NCBI RefSeq assembly: GCF_049860805.1
Contig: NZ_CP187555.1
Span: forward strand, 4,526,001 to 4,590,000
Source: Parabacteroides sp900760525
GTDB lineage: Bacteria > Bacteroidota > Bacteroidia > Bacteroidales > Tannerellaceae
Length of the DNA stretch: 64,000 nucleotides
Reading direction: 5' to 3'
Position 1 is the stretch's first letter; every line of letters starts with the position of its first letter. Positions 52,764-59,515 of the stretch are shown here, in pieces. The notes below the pieces were generated by a model, which saw only the letters and a list, made by a program, of their open reading frames with translations, was not told the origin of the DNA and made no database searches. The translations under genes were made by a program, and so were the position numbers.

Positions 52764-53129
52764 ATGACTATGACGACAAGAGAACCTATCAGCATTGAAA
52801 ACGGGCGGGTGGAAATCCACACGCCGGAGAACCGTGTATGGCTCACGCGCCACCAGATTGCCGACCTGTTCGGAGTCTTCGTTCCTGCCGTGGGGAGCAA
52901 CATCCGCTCCATACTCAAAAGCGGCATACTCCGTGAGGAGCGGGTTTACCGCCGGGAGCGCAACCGTGACGGCGGTATTGTCGAGCTGTATTCGCTCGAA
53001 ATGATCGCCGCGCTGGCTTTCCGCTTAAAATCCGGGAATGCCGAAGCCTTCCGACGGTGGCTTGTCCGAAGGGCCACGACGACCGCCGTCGTCTGGCAGC
53101 TCCCCGGCATGAACACGATATTGAACTGA
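52764..53129 (+). CDS. RhuM-like small protein
   Basis: 121 residues. ENGRVEIHTPENRVWLTRHQIADLFG resembles the N-terminal HTH-like part of RhuM-family proteins (VWLTQxQMAELFGV). Only this domain is present. It follows the recombinase by 28 bases and ends just before a strong bidirectional terminator. Role in the element is unknown. Confidence 0.6.
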   Translation: MTMTTREPISIENGRVEIHTPENRVWLTRHQIADLFGVFVPAVGSNIRSILKSGILREERVYRRERNRDGGIVELYSLEMIAALAFRLKSGNAEAFRRWLVRRATTTAVVWQLPGMNTILN

Positions 53130-53130
53130 A

Positions 53131-53163
53131 AAAGAAGAACGGCCGTGATGGCCGTTCTTCTTT
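53131..53163. terminator. Bidirectional terminator
   Basis: AAAGAAGAACGGCC and GGCCGTTCTTCTTT form a 14-bp stem around GTGAT between the convergent genes ending at 53129 and 53163. Confidence 0.9.
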
Positions 53164-53474
53164 TATACCCATTCCTGTCCCCCGATACATTTCTTCCGGG
53201 AATCTTCCAGAAATTTCTGTATCTCGGATTCCATGTATAGTACCTTGCCCTGAATCAAATAATAGGGAATGATCCGCGCCGTGCGGTATTCCTGCAATGT
53301 ACGCCTGCTGATTTTCAGCAGCCGGGACAATTCCTCGTCGGTGACGAACCGCTCTCCCTTGAGTGTCCGGCCTCCGGAGGATTCCAGTTTATCCAGTGCC
53401 TTGCCGGCCTTTTCCAAACGCCGGAAGAGATCCGCCACACGCGGATCGTGCTTGTCGATGAAATAATGGCTCAT
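53163..53474 (-). CDS. HTH protein, excisionase-like
   Basis: 103 residues. The C-terminal half is a winged-helix of the HTH_17 type: FVTDEELSRLLKISRRTLQEYRTAR, then YLIQGKVLYMESEI. The N-terminal part is a helix with RVADLFRRLEKAGKALDKL. Such proteins bend DNA in excision of CTnDOT-type elements. It overlaps the next minus gene by 4 bases. Confidence 0.8.
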   Translation of the reverse strand: MSHYFIDKHDPRVADLFRRLEKAGKALDKLESSGGRTLKGERFVTDEELSRLLKISRRTLQEYRTARIIPYYLIQGKVLYMESEIQKFLEDSRKKCIGGQEWV

Positions 53475-53776
53475 AACGCGGCGGTATTAGGATAGTGCGA
53501 CGATTGCAGCAGTTTCCCGACATCTTCCGGTTTGTAGAAGATTTTGTGACGGATGCGGCTGAAAGGCAGCAACCCTTTCTCCCGGTAGGTTTGCAGGGTA
53601 CGTTTCGATATCCCCAGCACGTCACAGACATCCTGGTTGTCCAGCCATTTTTTCAAACTCACGTCCTCCTGCCTGCGGCATAACGCCTCGGCTTTTCTTT
53701 CAATGGCTTCCACGTGCCCTGCCAGCGCGTCGAAAGCCTTCACGTCCATACTTATTATTTCCATGTTCTGTTTCAT
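53471..53776 (-). CDS. HTH protein, excisionase-like, second copy
   Basis: 101 residues from the ATG at 53776; the frame before it is not protein-like. Long N-terminal helix (FDALAGHVEAIERKAEAL), then WLDNQDVCDVLGISKRTLQTYREKGLLPF, a winged helix like the neighbouring protein. The two form a pair (ATGA overlap) and are probably Xis-type or regulatory proteins of the element. Confidence 0.8.
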   Translation of the reverse strand: MKQNMEIISMDVKAFDALAGHVEAIERKAEALCRRQEDVSLKKWLDNQDVCDVLGISKRTLQTYREKGLLPFSRIRHKIFYKPEDVGKLLQSSHYPNTAAL

Positions 53777-54306
53777 TTTTTGTTTCCCGGATGCCCAAAA
53801 GTACACAAATGAACAGTATCTTGTTATCAGCCAGTGGCATATGGACGTATCCGTCTTCAAAGTGGCAGCGAGTGGCGCCACGTCCGGCGGAAACGATCCT
53901 CCGCCGATACGGGATCGGCACGCTCCGATACGCCAATCGCCCGTGAAAGGAAATGTTCGCGGGCGATTTATCATTCCATGCAGGGTGAGCCGTGAACCGA
54001 CTTTCGCGAGCGTTCACGGCATATCGTTTTCTCCCCGTTTCTCTCCCATAACCTTTTCCTCTCTTTTTTTCATGCCGCGGAGCGCGGTATGGAAATCTGT
54101 TGTCAGTAGCAAAGGTAGTTACGGGGCTCACGCTGCTGCAAGATCGGGCCGCGGGGCGGTTTGCCGCAAAATCTTCCTCTTTCCCTGCGGGCGAGCGTAT
54201 TTTCCGACAAAATCTTGCAGCAGCTATCCCCGACACCTTTTGATGCTACCGAAACAGATTCCATCCATACCGGCTCCGCTACGGCATAAAAAAAAAGTCA
54301 AAGGTT
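53777..54306. other. Gene-free region with a 13-bp inverted repeat
   Basis: The 530-bp gap lies between the excisionase operon (minus) and the accessory operon (plus). It contains GCTGCTGCAAGAT (54132-54144) and ATCTTGCAGCAGC (54212-54224), a perfect inverted repeat 67 bases apart. Between them is GCCGCAAAATCTT, and GACAAAATCTT leads into the right arm. A shorter inverted repeat (TCCGGCGGA/TCCGCCGA) is near 53885-53908. It may hold binding sites for the HTH proteins or an origin of transfer; I cannot tell which. No gene is seen. Confidence 0.4.
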
Positions 54307-54558
54307 ATGAGAAACGAAGAGAAAAATAAATGGAAACAGAAATCCTCCAACCTTCCACTTGGCATAAAGGCAAAGGTCGGGTTGGCGGTAAAGGTCGGGG
54401 CGGTGGCTTTGGGCTTCCACGTGTGGGGTATCGACTTTATTTGGGTCGTTTTGGGCTTCACGTTCTGTTATGACATCCTGCGGGGCATTTTCTCCTGCCT
54501 TGTTTCTCTCGTGGCTCTAACCGGCTTTTTCTATTTCCTATTCACTCACATCTTCTAA
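54307..54558 (+). CDS. Small membrane protein of the element
   Basis: 83 residues: basic start (RNEEKNKWKQKSS), then two hydrophobic segments (VGAVALGFHVWGIDFIWVVL and SCLVSLVALTGFFYFLF). Not recognised. It begins the plus-strand accessory operon. Confidence 0.55.
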   Translation: MRNEEKNKWKQKSSNLPLGIKAKVGLAVKVGAVALGFHVWGIDFIWVVLGFTFCYDILRGIFSCLVSLVALTGFFYFLFTHIF

Positions 54559-54570
54559 ATTATTACAGGT

Positions 54571-55563
54571 ATGACAAAGTACATTTCATTATTCGGAGCG
54601 ACTACCACGGACACACGGGTGCAGGTAGTCAAGGAAAACCAGGTAATCATCGGTATCGGTGCGGGTGCGAGCAGAAAGCGTTACGTCGTTTACAAGGTGG
54701 AACACACCGCCCGTGGCTACGTGTACCACATGGTCGATACCGAAACAAAGGAAATCAGCCAAACGGACATTCTGCGACCCCTCTCGCAAACATTCGGTAT
54801 CGGCAGGTACTACGACGACGTGAACCCCGAGTTCATGGACGCTTTCGAGGTGGCTTTGCTCGTGGGGCAGGCGGAAGAGCAAGCCACGGCGCAGGCCATC
54901 GCCGCCGCCAAAGAGAAAGCCGAGCATGACCGCATAGCGGAAATAGGAGCGCAGAGGTTACGCCGCATCATGCCCGAAGGGGTGCAGGGCGTAATCATCG
55001 CCGAACTCAACGAAACGGAATACACTGACCCCTCTTACGAGTGTTCGACCACCCGAAGCGTGCGTACCGTCATTCTCGGCTTTTCGGCCACCTCCCGCAA
55101 CGGCTTCGGGGAGTTGAGAAAGGCGGCGGCCAATTTCCCGCAAACGGCGCACCTCTCCGAATACGACCCCAAGAACGAACACCGCTATCCCGTTTTCACG
55201 CTCGGCAAAAGTCCGAAATACGGGTGGAGTGTCTGCAAACTGACCCACTACACACGTGAAGGGTACATCGACAGGCTGGCATATATCGCAGGAAACGAGG
55301 AGAATATATGTCTGCCCGAGCCGAAAGACGAAAAACGGGCGGAACGCACTGAAACGAGCGTGCAAGGCGGGTTTATCATCGTGGACTATTCCGAGAAGGC
55401 GATAGCCGTATTCGGGGACACCAAGCCCGTCAAGGACGCCCTTCACGCACTCGGGGGACGCTTCAACGCACGGCTGACGCATGACGGGCAGAAGAGAGCG
55501 GGATGGATTTTCCAAAAGACCAAAGAGGACGAGGTGCGGCGGCTTCTCGGAAAGGACGAATAA
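54571..55563 (+). CDS. Accessory protein of the conjugative element, 330 residues
   Basis: The C-terminal 60 residues (VFGDTKPVKDALHALGGRFN, then GWIFQKTKEDEVRRLL) form a small domain seen in proteins of Bacteroidales mobile elements, in which the element's DNA- or RNA-linked genes often end. The N-terminal parts are beta-rich with a helix (QAEEQATAQAIAAAKEKAE). Function unknown. Confidence 0.65.
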   Translation: MTKYISLFGATTTDTRVQVVKENQVIIGIGAGASRKRYVVYKVEHTARGYVYHMVDTETKEISQTDILRPLSQTFGIGRYYDDVNPEFMDAFEVALLVGQAEEQATAQAIAAAKEKAEHDRIAEIGAQRLRRIMPEGVQGVIIAELNETEYTDPSYECSTTRSVRTVILGFSATSRNGFGELRKAAANFPQTAHLSEYDPKNEHRYPVFTLGKSPKYGWSVCKLTHYTREGYIDRLAYIAGNEENICLPEPKDEKRAERTETSVQGGFIIVDYSEKAIAVFGDTKPVKDALHALGGRFNARLTHDGQKRAGWIFQKTKEDEVRRLLGKDE

Positions 55564-55574
55564 ATGTTGAACAC

Positions 55575-55592
55575 GGGGCGGCTCGCCGCCCC
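55575..55592 (+). repeat. GC hairpin, family member 1
   Basis: GGGGCGGC-TC-GCCGCCCC, perfect 8-bp stem. It lies between the stop at 55563 and the ATG at 55609. Related hairpins are at 57312, 57678 and 58044. Confidence 0.8.
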
Positions 55593-55608
55593 ACAATACC
55601 AAAAAATC

Positions 55609-56019
55609 ATGGCACAAGGAACAGATTATTTCAAACTGACGATACAGAACTATCTCGACGCACGGGCACGGGAGGACGAACTTTTCGCACCCCGATACGC
55701 CAACCCGAAAAAGAACATTGACGATTGCTGCACTTTCATCATCAACCAAGTACGGCAGAGCGGTTGCAACGGGTTTGCCGACGAGGAAATATACTCTATG
55801 GCACTCCACTATTACGACGAGGAGGACATCGACATCGGCAAACCCGTCAGTTGCAAGGTAGTGGTCAATCACACCGTTGAACTGACCGAGGAGGAAAAAG
55901 CCGAGGCACGGCGGAACGCCATACGGAAGGCCGAGAGCGAAGCCTACGCCAAGTTGGCGAAAGCCAAGTCCAAACCCAAGAAAATCGAAGATAACAAACT
56001 AATGCCCAGTCTATTTTAG
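55609..56019 (+). CDS. PcfK-like accessory protein of the conjugative element
   Basis: 136 residues from the ATG at 55609 (MAQGTDYFKLTIQNYL). An ATG at 55564 is rejected since it would encode the hairpin repeat. The rest has a conserved-looking KNIDDCCTFIINQVRQSG, ALHYYDEEDIDIGKPVS and a charged, lysine-rich end. In Bacteroidales elements a protein of this type is usually encoded directly before the PcfJ-domain gene, as here. This pair is called PcfK-PcfJ; no enzymatic role is known. Confidence 0.65.
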   Translation: MAQGTDYFKLTIQNYLDARAREDELFAPRYANPKKNIDDCCTFIINQVRQSGCNGFADEEIYSMALHYYDEEDIDIGKPVSCKVVVNHTVELTEEEKAEARRNAIRKAESEAYAKLAKAKSKPKKIEDNKLMPSLF

Positions 56020-56021
56020 TT

Positions 56022-57305
56022 ATGAAACCGAGAACAAAATTCCAACAGAGCGTTGTGGCGGCAAGCAAACACCTGCCGCCGCTTACCCCCGCACAAATCG
56101 AATGGGGGTACAAGAACTGCATCGAGCATATCGGACGCCGCACGCCGAAAGGACTTATCACCTGCACCGAGTGCGGCCACACGTGGCAGAGCGAAAACGG
56201 AGAACTCACGGACAATCTGTTAGGGTGCGAGTGTCCGCACTGCCACACCACGCTGAAAGTGGAAACCACCCTGCGCCGCAAGTTCAACGATTACGAGTAT
56301 TTGTGCATCGTAACCCGCTGCAAGGGTTTTCAAGTCCTGCGCTTCGTCTATATCGAGTGTTGGGCGAAAGTGGGACAGACACCCGTTTACACCCATATCG
56401 AAGCCGTACAGCGGTGGATTGCCCCCGACGGACGCTCCGCAACCTTCGCACGGCTGCGCCCGATGGGCTTCTTCGTTCACGGGTGGAGTTGGTCGAGCGC
56501 ATTGGAACTGCGGGCGGAGAACGACGGGAAATACAACATCACGCCCACACGCATCTATCCCCGGCAACGGCTTATCCCCGAACTGCGCCGAAGCGGTTAC
56601 GGCAAACAACTCCCCGATGTAACCCCTTTCGACCTTATCCACCTGCTGCTCTCGGAGAACAAGGCCGAAACGCTGCTTAAAGCGGGACAAACGGCACTCG
56701 TGCGATTTTTCGCCCGTTCCTCCCGCAATATCGCCGACTATTGGCCGGCCATCCGTATCGCCATCCGTAACGGGTACGCTATCGGGAAACCGACGGAATG
56801 GTGCGACTACATCGACCTGCTGCGATTTTTCGGGAAAGACCTGCATAACGCCCATTTCGTGTGTCCCGCAGACCTGCCCGCAGCGCATGACCTCTACATG
56901 GCTAAAAAACGGCGGCACATGCAAATGGAACGGCGGCAGGAGGAACGGCGCAAGGCGTTGGAACAGGAAGCCTCGTTTGTCAAAGCCAAAGGACGGTTTT
57001 TCGGAGTGGAGTTTTCCGACGGGGAAATCTGCATCAAGGTATTGGACAGCGTTGAAGCCATACGGCAGGAGGGCGAGGCCATGCACCATTGCGTGTTTAC
57101 CAACGAATACTATCTGAAAGCCGACTCGCTCATACTCTCGGCCACAATCGACGGCAAACGTATCGAAACGATAGAGGTGTCCCTAAAACGCATGGAGGTC
57201 GTGCAGAGCCGTGGCGTGTGTAACAAGAATACCCCATACCACGGGCAAATACTGAAACTGATGAAGGGGAACATGTCCCTTATACGGAAACGAATGACAG
57301 CATAA
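56022..57305 (+). CDS. PcfJ-domain protein
   Basis: 427 residues. N-terminal zinc-ribbon-like part (CTECGHTW ... CECPHCH), then a helical middle, and the C-terminal PcfJ pattern: GEAMHHCVFTNEYY, SLILSATIDGKRIETIEVSL and VVQSRGVCNKNTPYHGQI. PcfJ proteins are common on conjugative elements; their activity is not established. It starts 2 bases after the preceding stop. Confidence 0.8.
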   Translation: MKPRTKFQQSVVAASKHLPPLTPAQIEWGYKNCIEHIGRRTPKGLITCTECGHTWQSENGELTDNLLGCECPHCHTTLKVETTLRRKFNDYEYLCIVTRCKGFQVLRFVYIECWAKVGQTPVYTHIEAVQRWIAPDGRSATFARLRPMGFFVHGWSWSSALELRAENDGKYNITPTRIYPRQRLIPELRRSGYGKQLPDVTPFDLIHLLLSENKAETLLKAGQTALVRFFARSSRNIADYWPAIRIAIRNGYAIGKPTEWCDYIDLLRFFGKDLHNAHFVCPADLPAAHDLYMAKKRRHMQMERRQEERRKALEQEASFVKAKGRFFGVEFSDGEICIKVLDSVEAIRQEGEAMHHCVFTNEYYLKADSLILSATIDGKRIETIEVSLKRMEVVQSRGVCNKNTPYHGQILKLMKGNMSLIRKRMTA

Positions 57306-57311
57306 AAATCG

Positions 57312-57329
57312 GGGCGGCGAAAGCCGCCC
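57312..57329 (+). repeat. GC hairpin with GAAA loop, family member 2
   Basis: GGGCGGC-GAAA-GCCGCCC, 7-bp stem with a GNRA loop, 6 bases after the PcfJ gene's stop and 16 before the next start. Confidence 0.85.
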
Positions 57330-57345
57330 GCAAAAACAAAATAGA

Positions 57346-57672
57346 ATGAACCAAATAGCATATAAATTCGTGTCGTGGGACGTTCCCGCACTCGAAAGCC
57401 TTGCAGGCTCAAAAGCGTACATATTACGCAAACGGCTCAATGATGGGGGAACGCTCACCCGTGAGGAGAAAGACTGGATTACCCGTGAGGTAAACCATAA
57501 CACCTATTTCAAGGACTCCATTCTGCTTTTAGGGTATCGTTTCAACTTTGTCGATGTACTGAAAACATTCGTGGTAAAGCAGTACGGGCATTACACGGAA
57601 TATAAGGGCGTGGACAAGACGAGCATACGCTCCATGTTGTACGGCAGAGTGGAAAGGATTGTCGAATTATAA
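57346..57672 (+). CDS. Hypothetical protein of the accessory operon, 108 residues
   Basis: Not recognised. Soluble, mixed alpha/beta: FVSWDVPALESLAGSKAYILRKRL-type start, then EEKDWITREVNHNTYF and a basic end. Preceded and followed by GC hairpins, so it looks like a separate cassette in the operon. Confidence 0.6.
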   Translation: MNQIAYKFVSWDVPALESLAGSKAYILRKRLNDGGTLTREEKDWITREVNHNTYFKDSILLLGYRFNFVDVLKTFVVKQYGHYTEYKGVDKTSIRSMLYGRVERIVEL

Positions 57673-57677
57673 AATCG

Positions 57678-57695
57678 GGGCGGCGAAAGCCGCCC
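57678..57695 (+). repeat. GC hairpin with GAAA loop, family member 3
   Basis: GGGCGGC-GAAA-GCCGCCC, identical to member 2 including the preceding AAAATCG, 5 bases after a stop and 17 before the next ATG. Confidence 0.85.
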
Positions 57696-57712
57696 TACAA
57701 AAAAACATAACA

Positions 57713-58030
57713 ATGAAAATCATCTATAAAAGCTACATGGCACGCCCGCTCAAACCCTTCGGGGAGTGGGATTGGGAAGTTCGGGAAGCAGTCAAGACGG
57801 CCCTTGCACTCGTCGAGGGGAAAAACGGGTTCAAAACCCATTCCGAGATATGGAGAAGGTGCAACCTCGTCATTACCGTGGGACACAACATCTACACCAC
57901 GAGTATCGAGATACGACCACCCGAGCAGGACGTGATACGCCGCAGGAGCAACTGGCATAACGGCTACGCCTACTACTGCAACGGCGTGTTCTGGGCGAAC
58001 ATGAGCAGGGTTAAAGTGGAACTTGTCTGA
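57713..58030 (+). CDS. Hypothetical protein of the accessory operon, 105 residues
   Basis: Not recognised. Starts MKIIYKSYMARPLKPFG at the ATG 57713, with aromatic residues toward the end (HNGYAYYCNGVFWANM). A beta-rich protein with a basic RRRSNWH stretch. It lies between two GC hairpins. Confidence 0.6.
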   Translation: MKIIYKSYMARPLKPFGEWDWEVREAVKTALALVEGKNGFKTHSEIWRRCNLVITVGHNIYTTSIEIRPPEQDVIRRRSNWHNGYAYYCNGVFWANMSRVKVELV

Positions 58031-58043
58031 TTAAAAAATTTCG

Positions 58044-58061
58044 GGGCGGCAAAAGCCGCCC
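58044..58061 (+). repeat. GC hairpin, family member 4
   Basis: GGGCGGC-AAAA-GCCGCCC. Loop differs from members 2 and 3 by one base. It is 13 bases after a stop and 15 before the next ATG. Confidence 0.85.
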
Positions 58062-58076
58062 GTAAAAAGCGAGAAT

Positions 58077-58343
58077 ATGAAAACGAATGAAGTAAACAAG
58101 GAAATCTCCTATGAAACGCTGCTCGTAACCTTCGGCGAGGGTATCGGGCGGCTCGACACCATGTTCGACGACCCGCAGGTGTGGGGCGTTGCCACGCTGA
58201 AGCAGTGGATCGACGGGTATGAAACTACGCGCTTCACCGAAATCGACGACCGAACGGCGGTTATCACATCCGAATACAACATGGACAGCATAAAGGAATG
58301 GCTGCAAAAGAACACACCGATTATCAACCTGGAAAAACGATAA
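58077..58343 (+). CDS. Hypothetical protein of the accessory operon, 88 residues
   Basis: Not recognised. Acidic protein with TFGEGIGRLDTMFDDPQ and WGVATLKQWIDGYE. Preceded by GC hairpin 4. No motif. Confidence 0.6.
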   Translation: MKTNEVNKEISYETLLVTFGEGIGRLDTMFDDPQVWGVATLKQWIDGYETTRFTEIDDRTAVITSEYNMDSIKEWLQKNTPIINLEKR

Positions 58344-58347
58344 AATC

Positions 58348-58527
58348 ATGCGCAAGTACAAATTATTCATCGGCTACCGGCTGCTGGGAGAGTTTTCCGG
58401 TATATGGGAAGCCAAAAATTTCGCCGCTGAAAGCGGCATGAGCGGAATTTTCTCGCTCGTGGGAGAAAATTACCGGGACAGTTGGTACGAACCCAAAAAA
58501 CAAGAAAAGAATGGAAACAAAGATTAA
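58348..58527 (+). CDS. Small accessory protein, 59 residues
   Basis: The ATG at 58348 is 4 bases after the previous stop and the frame runs 59 codons to TAA at 58525-58527, with a plausible soluble sequence (MRKYKLFIGYRLLGEFSGIW). It overlaps the next gene's start by 17 bases. Not recognised. Confidence 0.5.
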   Translation: MRKYKLFIGYRLLGEFSGIWEAKNFAAESGMSGIFSLVGENYRDSWYEPKKQEKNGNKD

Positions 58528-58714
58528 AGACATCACGGGAGCGGAAATAACCGTTACCGACTTAAAAGAGGCGGTACGCCAATGCCGGGAGTGCCTCGCA
58601 AGTCCCTACCTGATGCCCTCGGGGCATACCGTGGGGGAAAACCATGCCTACATGTTGCGGCAACTGCTCGCCCTGCAAAGGCGGAAACGGGAACACGGCA
58701 GGCAACGGCCGTGA
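58511..58714 (+). CDS. Small accessory protein, 67 residues
   Basis: Start overlaps the previous frame. Helical, basic sequence (DLKEAVRQCRECLASPYLM, then LRQLLALQRRKREHG). It is last before the terminator at 58727. Not recognised. Confidence 0.55.
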   Translation: METKIKDITGAEITVTDLKEAVRQCRECLASPYLMPSGHTVGENHAYMLRQLLALQRRKREHGRQRP

Positions 58715-58726
58715 AAATACGACGCG

Positions 58727-58759
58727 AAAAAAATCGGACGACAACCGTCCGATTTTTTT
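58727..58759. terminator. Bidirectional terminator at the end of the accessory operon
   Basis: AAAAAAATCGGACG and CGTCCGATTTTTTT form a 14-bp stem with loop ACAAC, with a T-run on both strands. It separates the plus operon from the minus gene ending at 58768. Confidence 0.95.
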
Positions 58760-58767
58760 GTTTCCCG

Positions 58768-59154
58768 TCAATCGACCGCCGTATGGTCGCCCAGCTTCCC
58801 GTGCAGTTCACGCCCGATATGTCCGGCAATGCCACGGGGAGAAATTTCAGAGATTGAACCCCACCCGCCATGCGTGTATATGCACGTCTTGAGCGGTTCG
58901 GTACGGGAAAGGTAGAACAGATAGCCGTTGCGGAGCAGGATGCCCACGAACACCGAGCCGACCTCGATGTCGGCGATCTCGTCAAAACGTATCTTCCCGT
59001 CATTGTATAATACTGCCGTGCCATCCGCATCGGGAATGACGAACAGATCGTCTTCCATGACAATCCCGTGCAACTCGATTAGCGACCCCAGGCATTCACT
59101 CGCCGATACCCGGTCGTAATCACCCTTTACCTCATTTGTCGATTTCGTTTCCAT
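58768..59154 (-). CDS. Hypothetical protein of the element, 128 residues
   Basis: Not recognised. A soluble, acidic, beta-rich protein (LFVIPDADGTAVLYNDGKIRF, GSVFVGILLRNGYLFYLS) with a C-terminal part rich in glycine and histidine. It has its own promoter candidate near 59434. Confidence 0.6.
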   Translation of the reverse strand: METKSTNEVKGDYDRVSASECLGSLIELHGIVMEDDLFVIPDADGTAVLYNDGKIRFDEIADIEVGSVFVGILLRNGYLFYLSRTEPLKTCIYTHGGWGSISEISPRGIAGHIGRELHGKLGDHTAVD

Positions 59155-59403
59155 ATCGCTTTTCTTTAGGTTCAGACAAATACCATACGAAAAAGGCGTG
59201 AGAATACGTTAAATACCGGCATTGAGGTACAGCCAAGCACCCATCCACTCGATAGATAATTTCTCCCCACGCCGCTATCGCATACGCTTGACGCATATAG
59301 ACACGACGATGAAGAAGAGAACTACCCATTATTTTGCGAGCGGATTAAAATTTGGCTGTTTTCAATGCCCCACCATAATGTGTTCCTTCCGTATGTAAAT
59401 CGC

Positions 59404-59441
59404 CCGGCGGCACGCCGCCGGAGGATTCGATTGCAAATATA
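59404..59441 (-). promoter_or_regulatory. Minus-strand promoter with hairpin leader
   Basis: The minus strand has TATATTTG (59441-59434), a TAnnTTTG -7 box, and 12 bases on a hairpin CCGGCGGC-GT-GCCGCCGG (59421-59404). The transcript would run toward the gene at 59154 through a 250-base leader. The rest of the gap 59155-59515 shows no gene I would defend. Confidence 0.45.
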
Positions 59442-59515
59442 ACGATTTCATTCGGGTATCGGCGACAACACGTGCGATTTTTAACAACCTTCCTGCCAAA
59501 GAACTACCCGCCGTC

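Noticed and set aside
54958..55872. 304-codon minus-strand frame
   Set aside because: GC-rich antisense of two accessory genes of the element; valine- and cysteine-rich product with no domain.
56220..57089. 289-codon minus-strand frame
   Set aside because: Antisense of the PcfJ-domain gene.
59132..59329. 65-codon minus-strand frame in the leader of the gene at 58768
   Set aside because: It overlaps the start of that gene, has no good ribosome binding site and no recognisable pattern; it remains possible.
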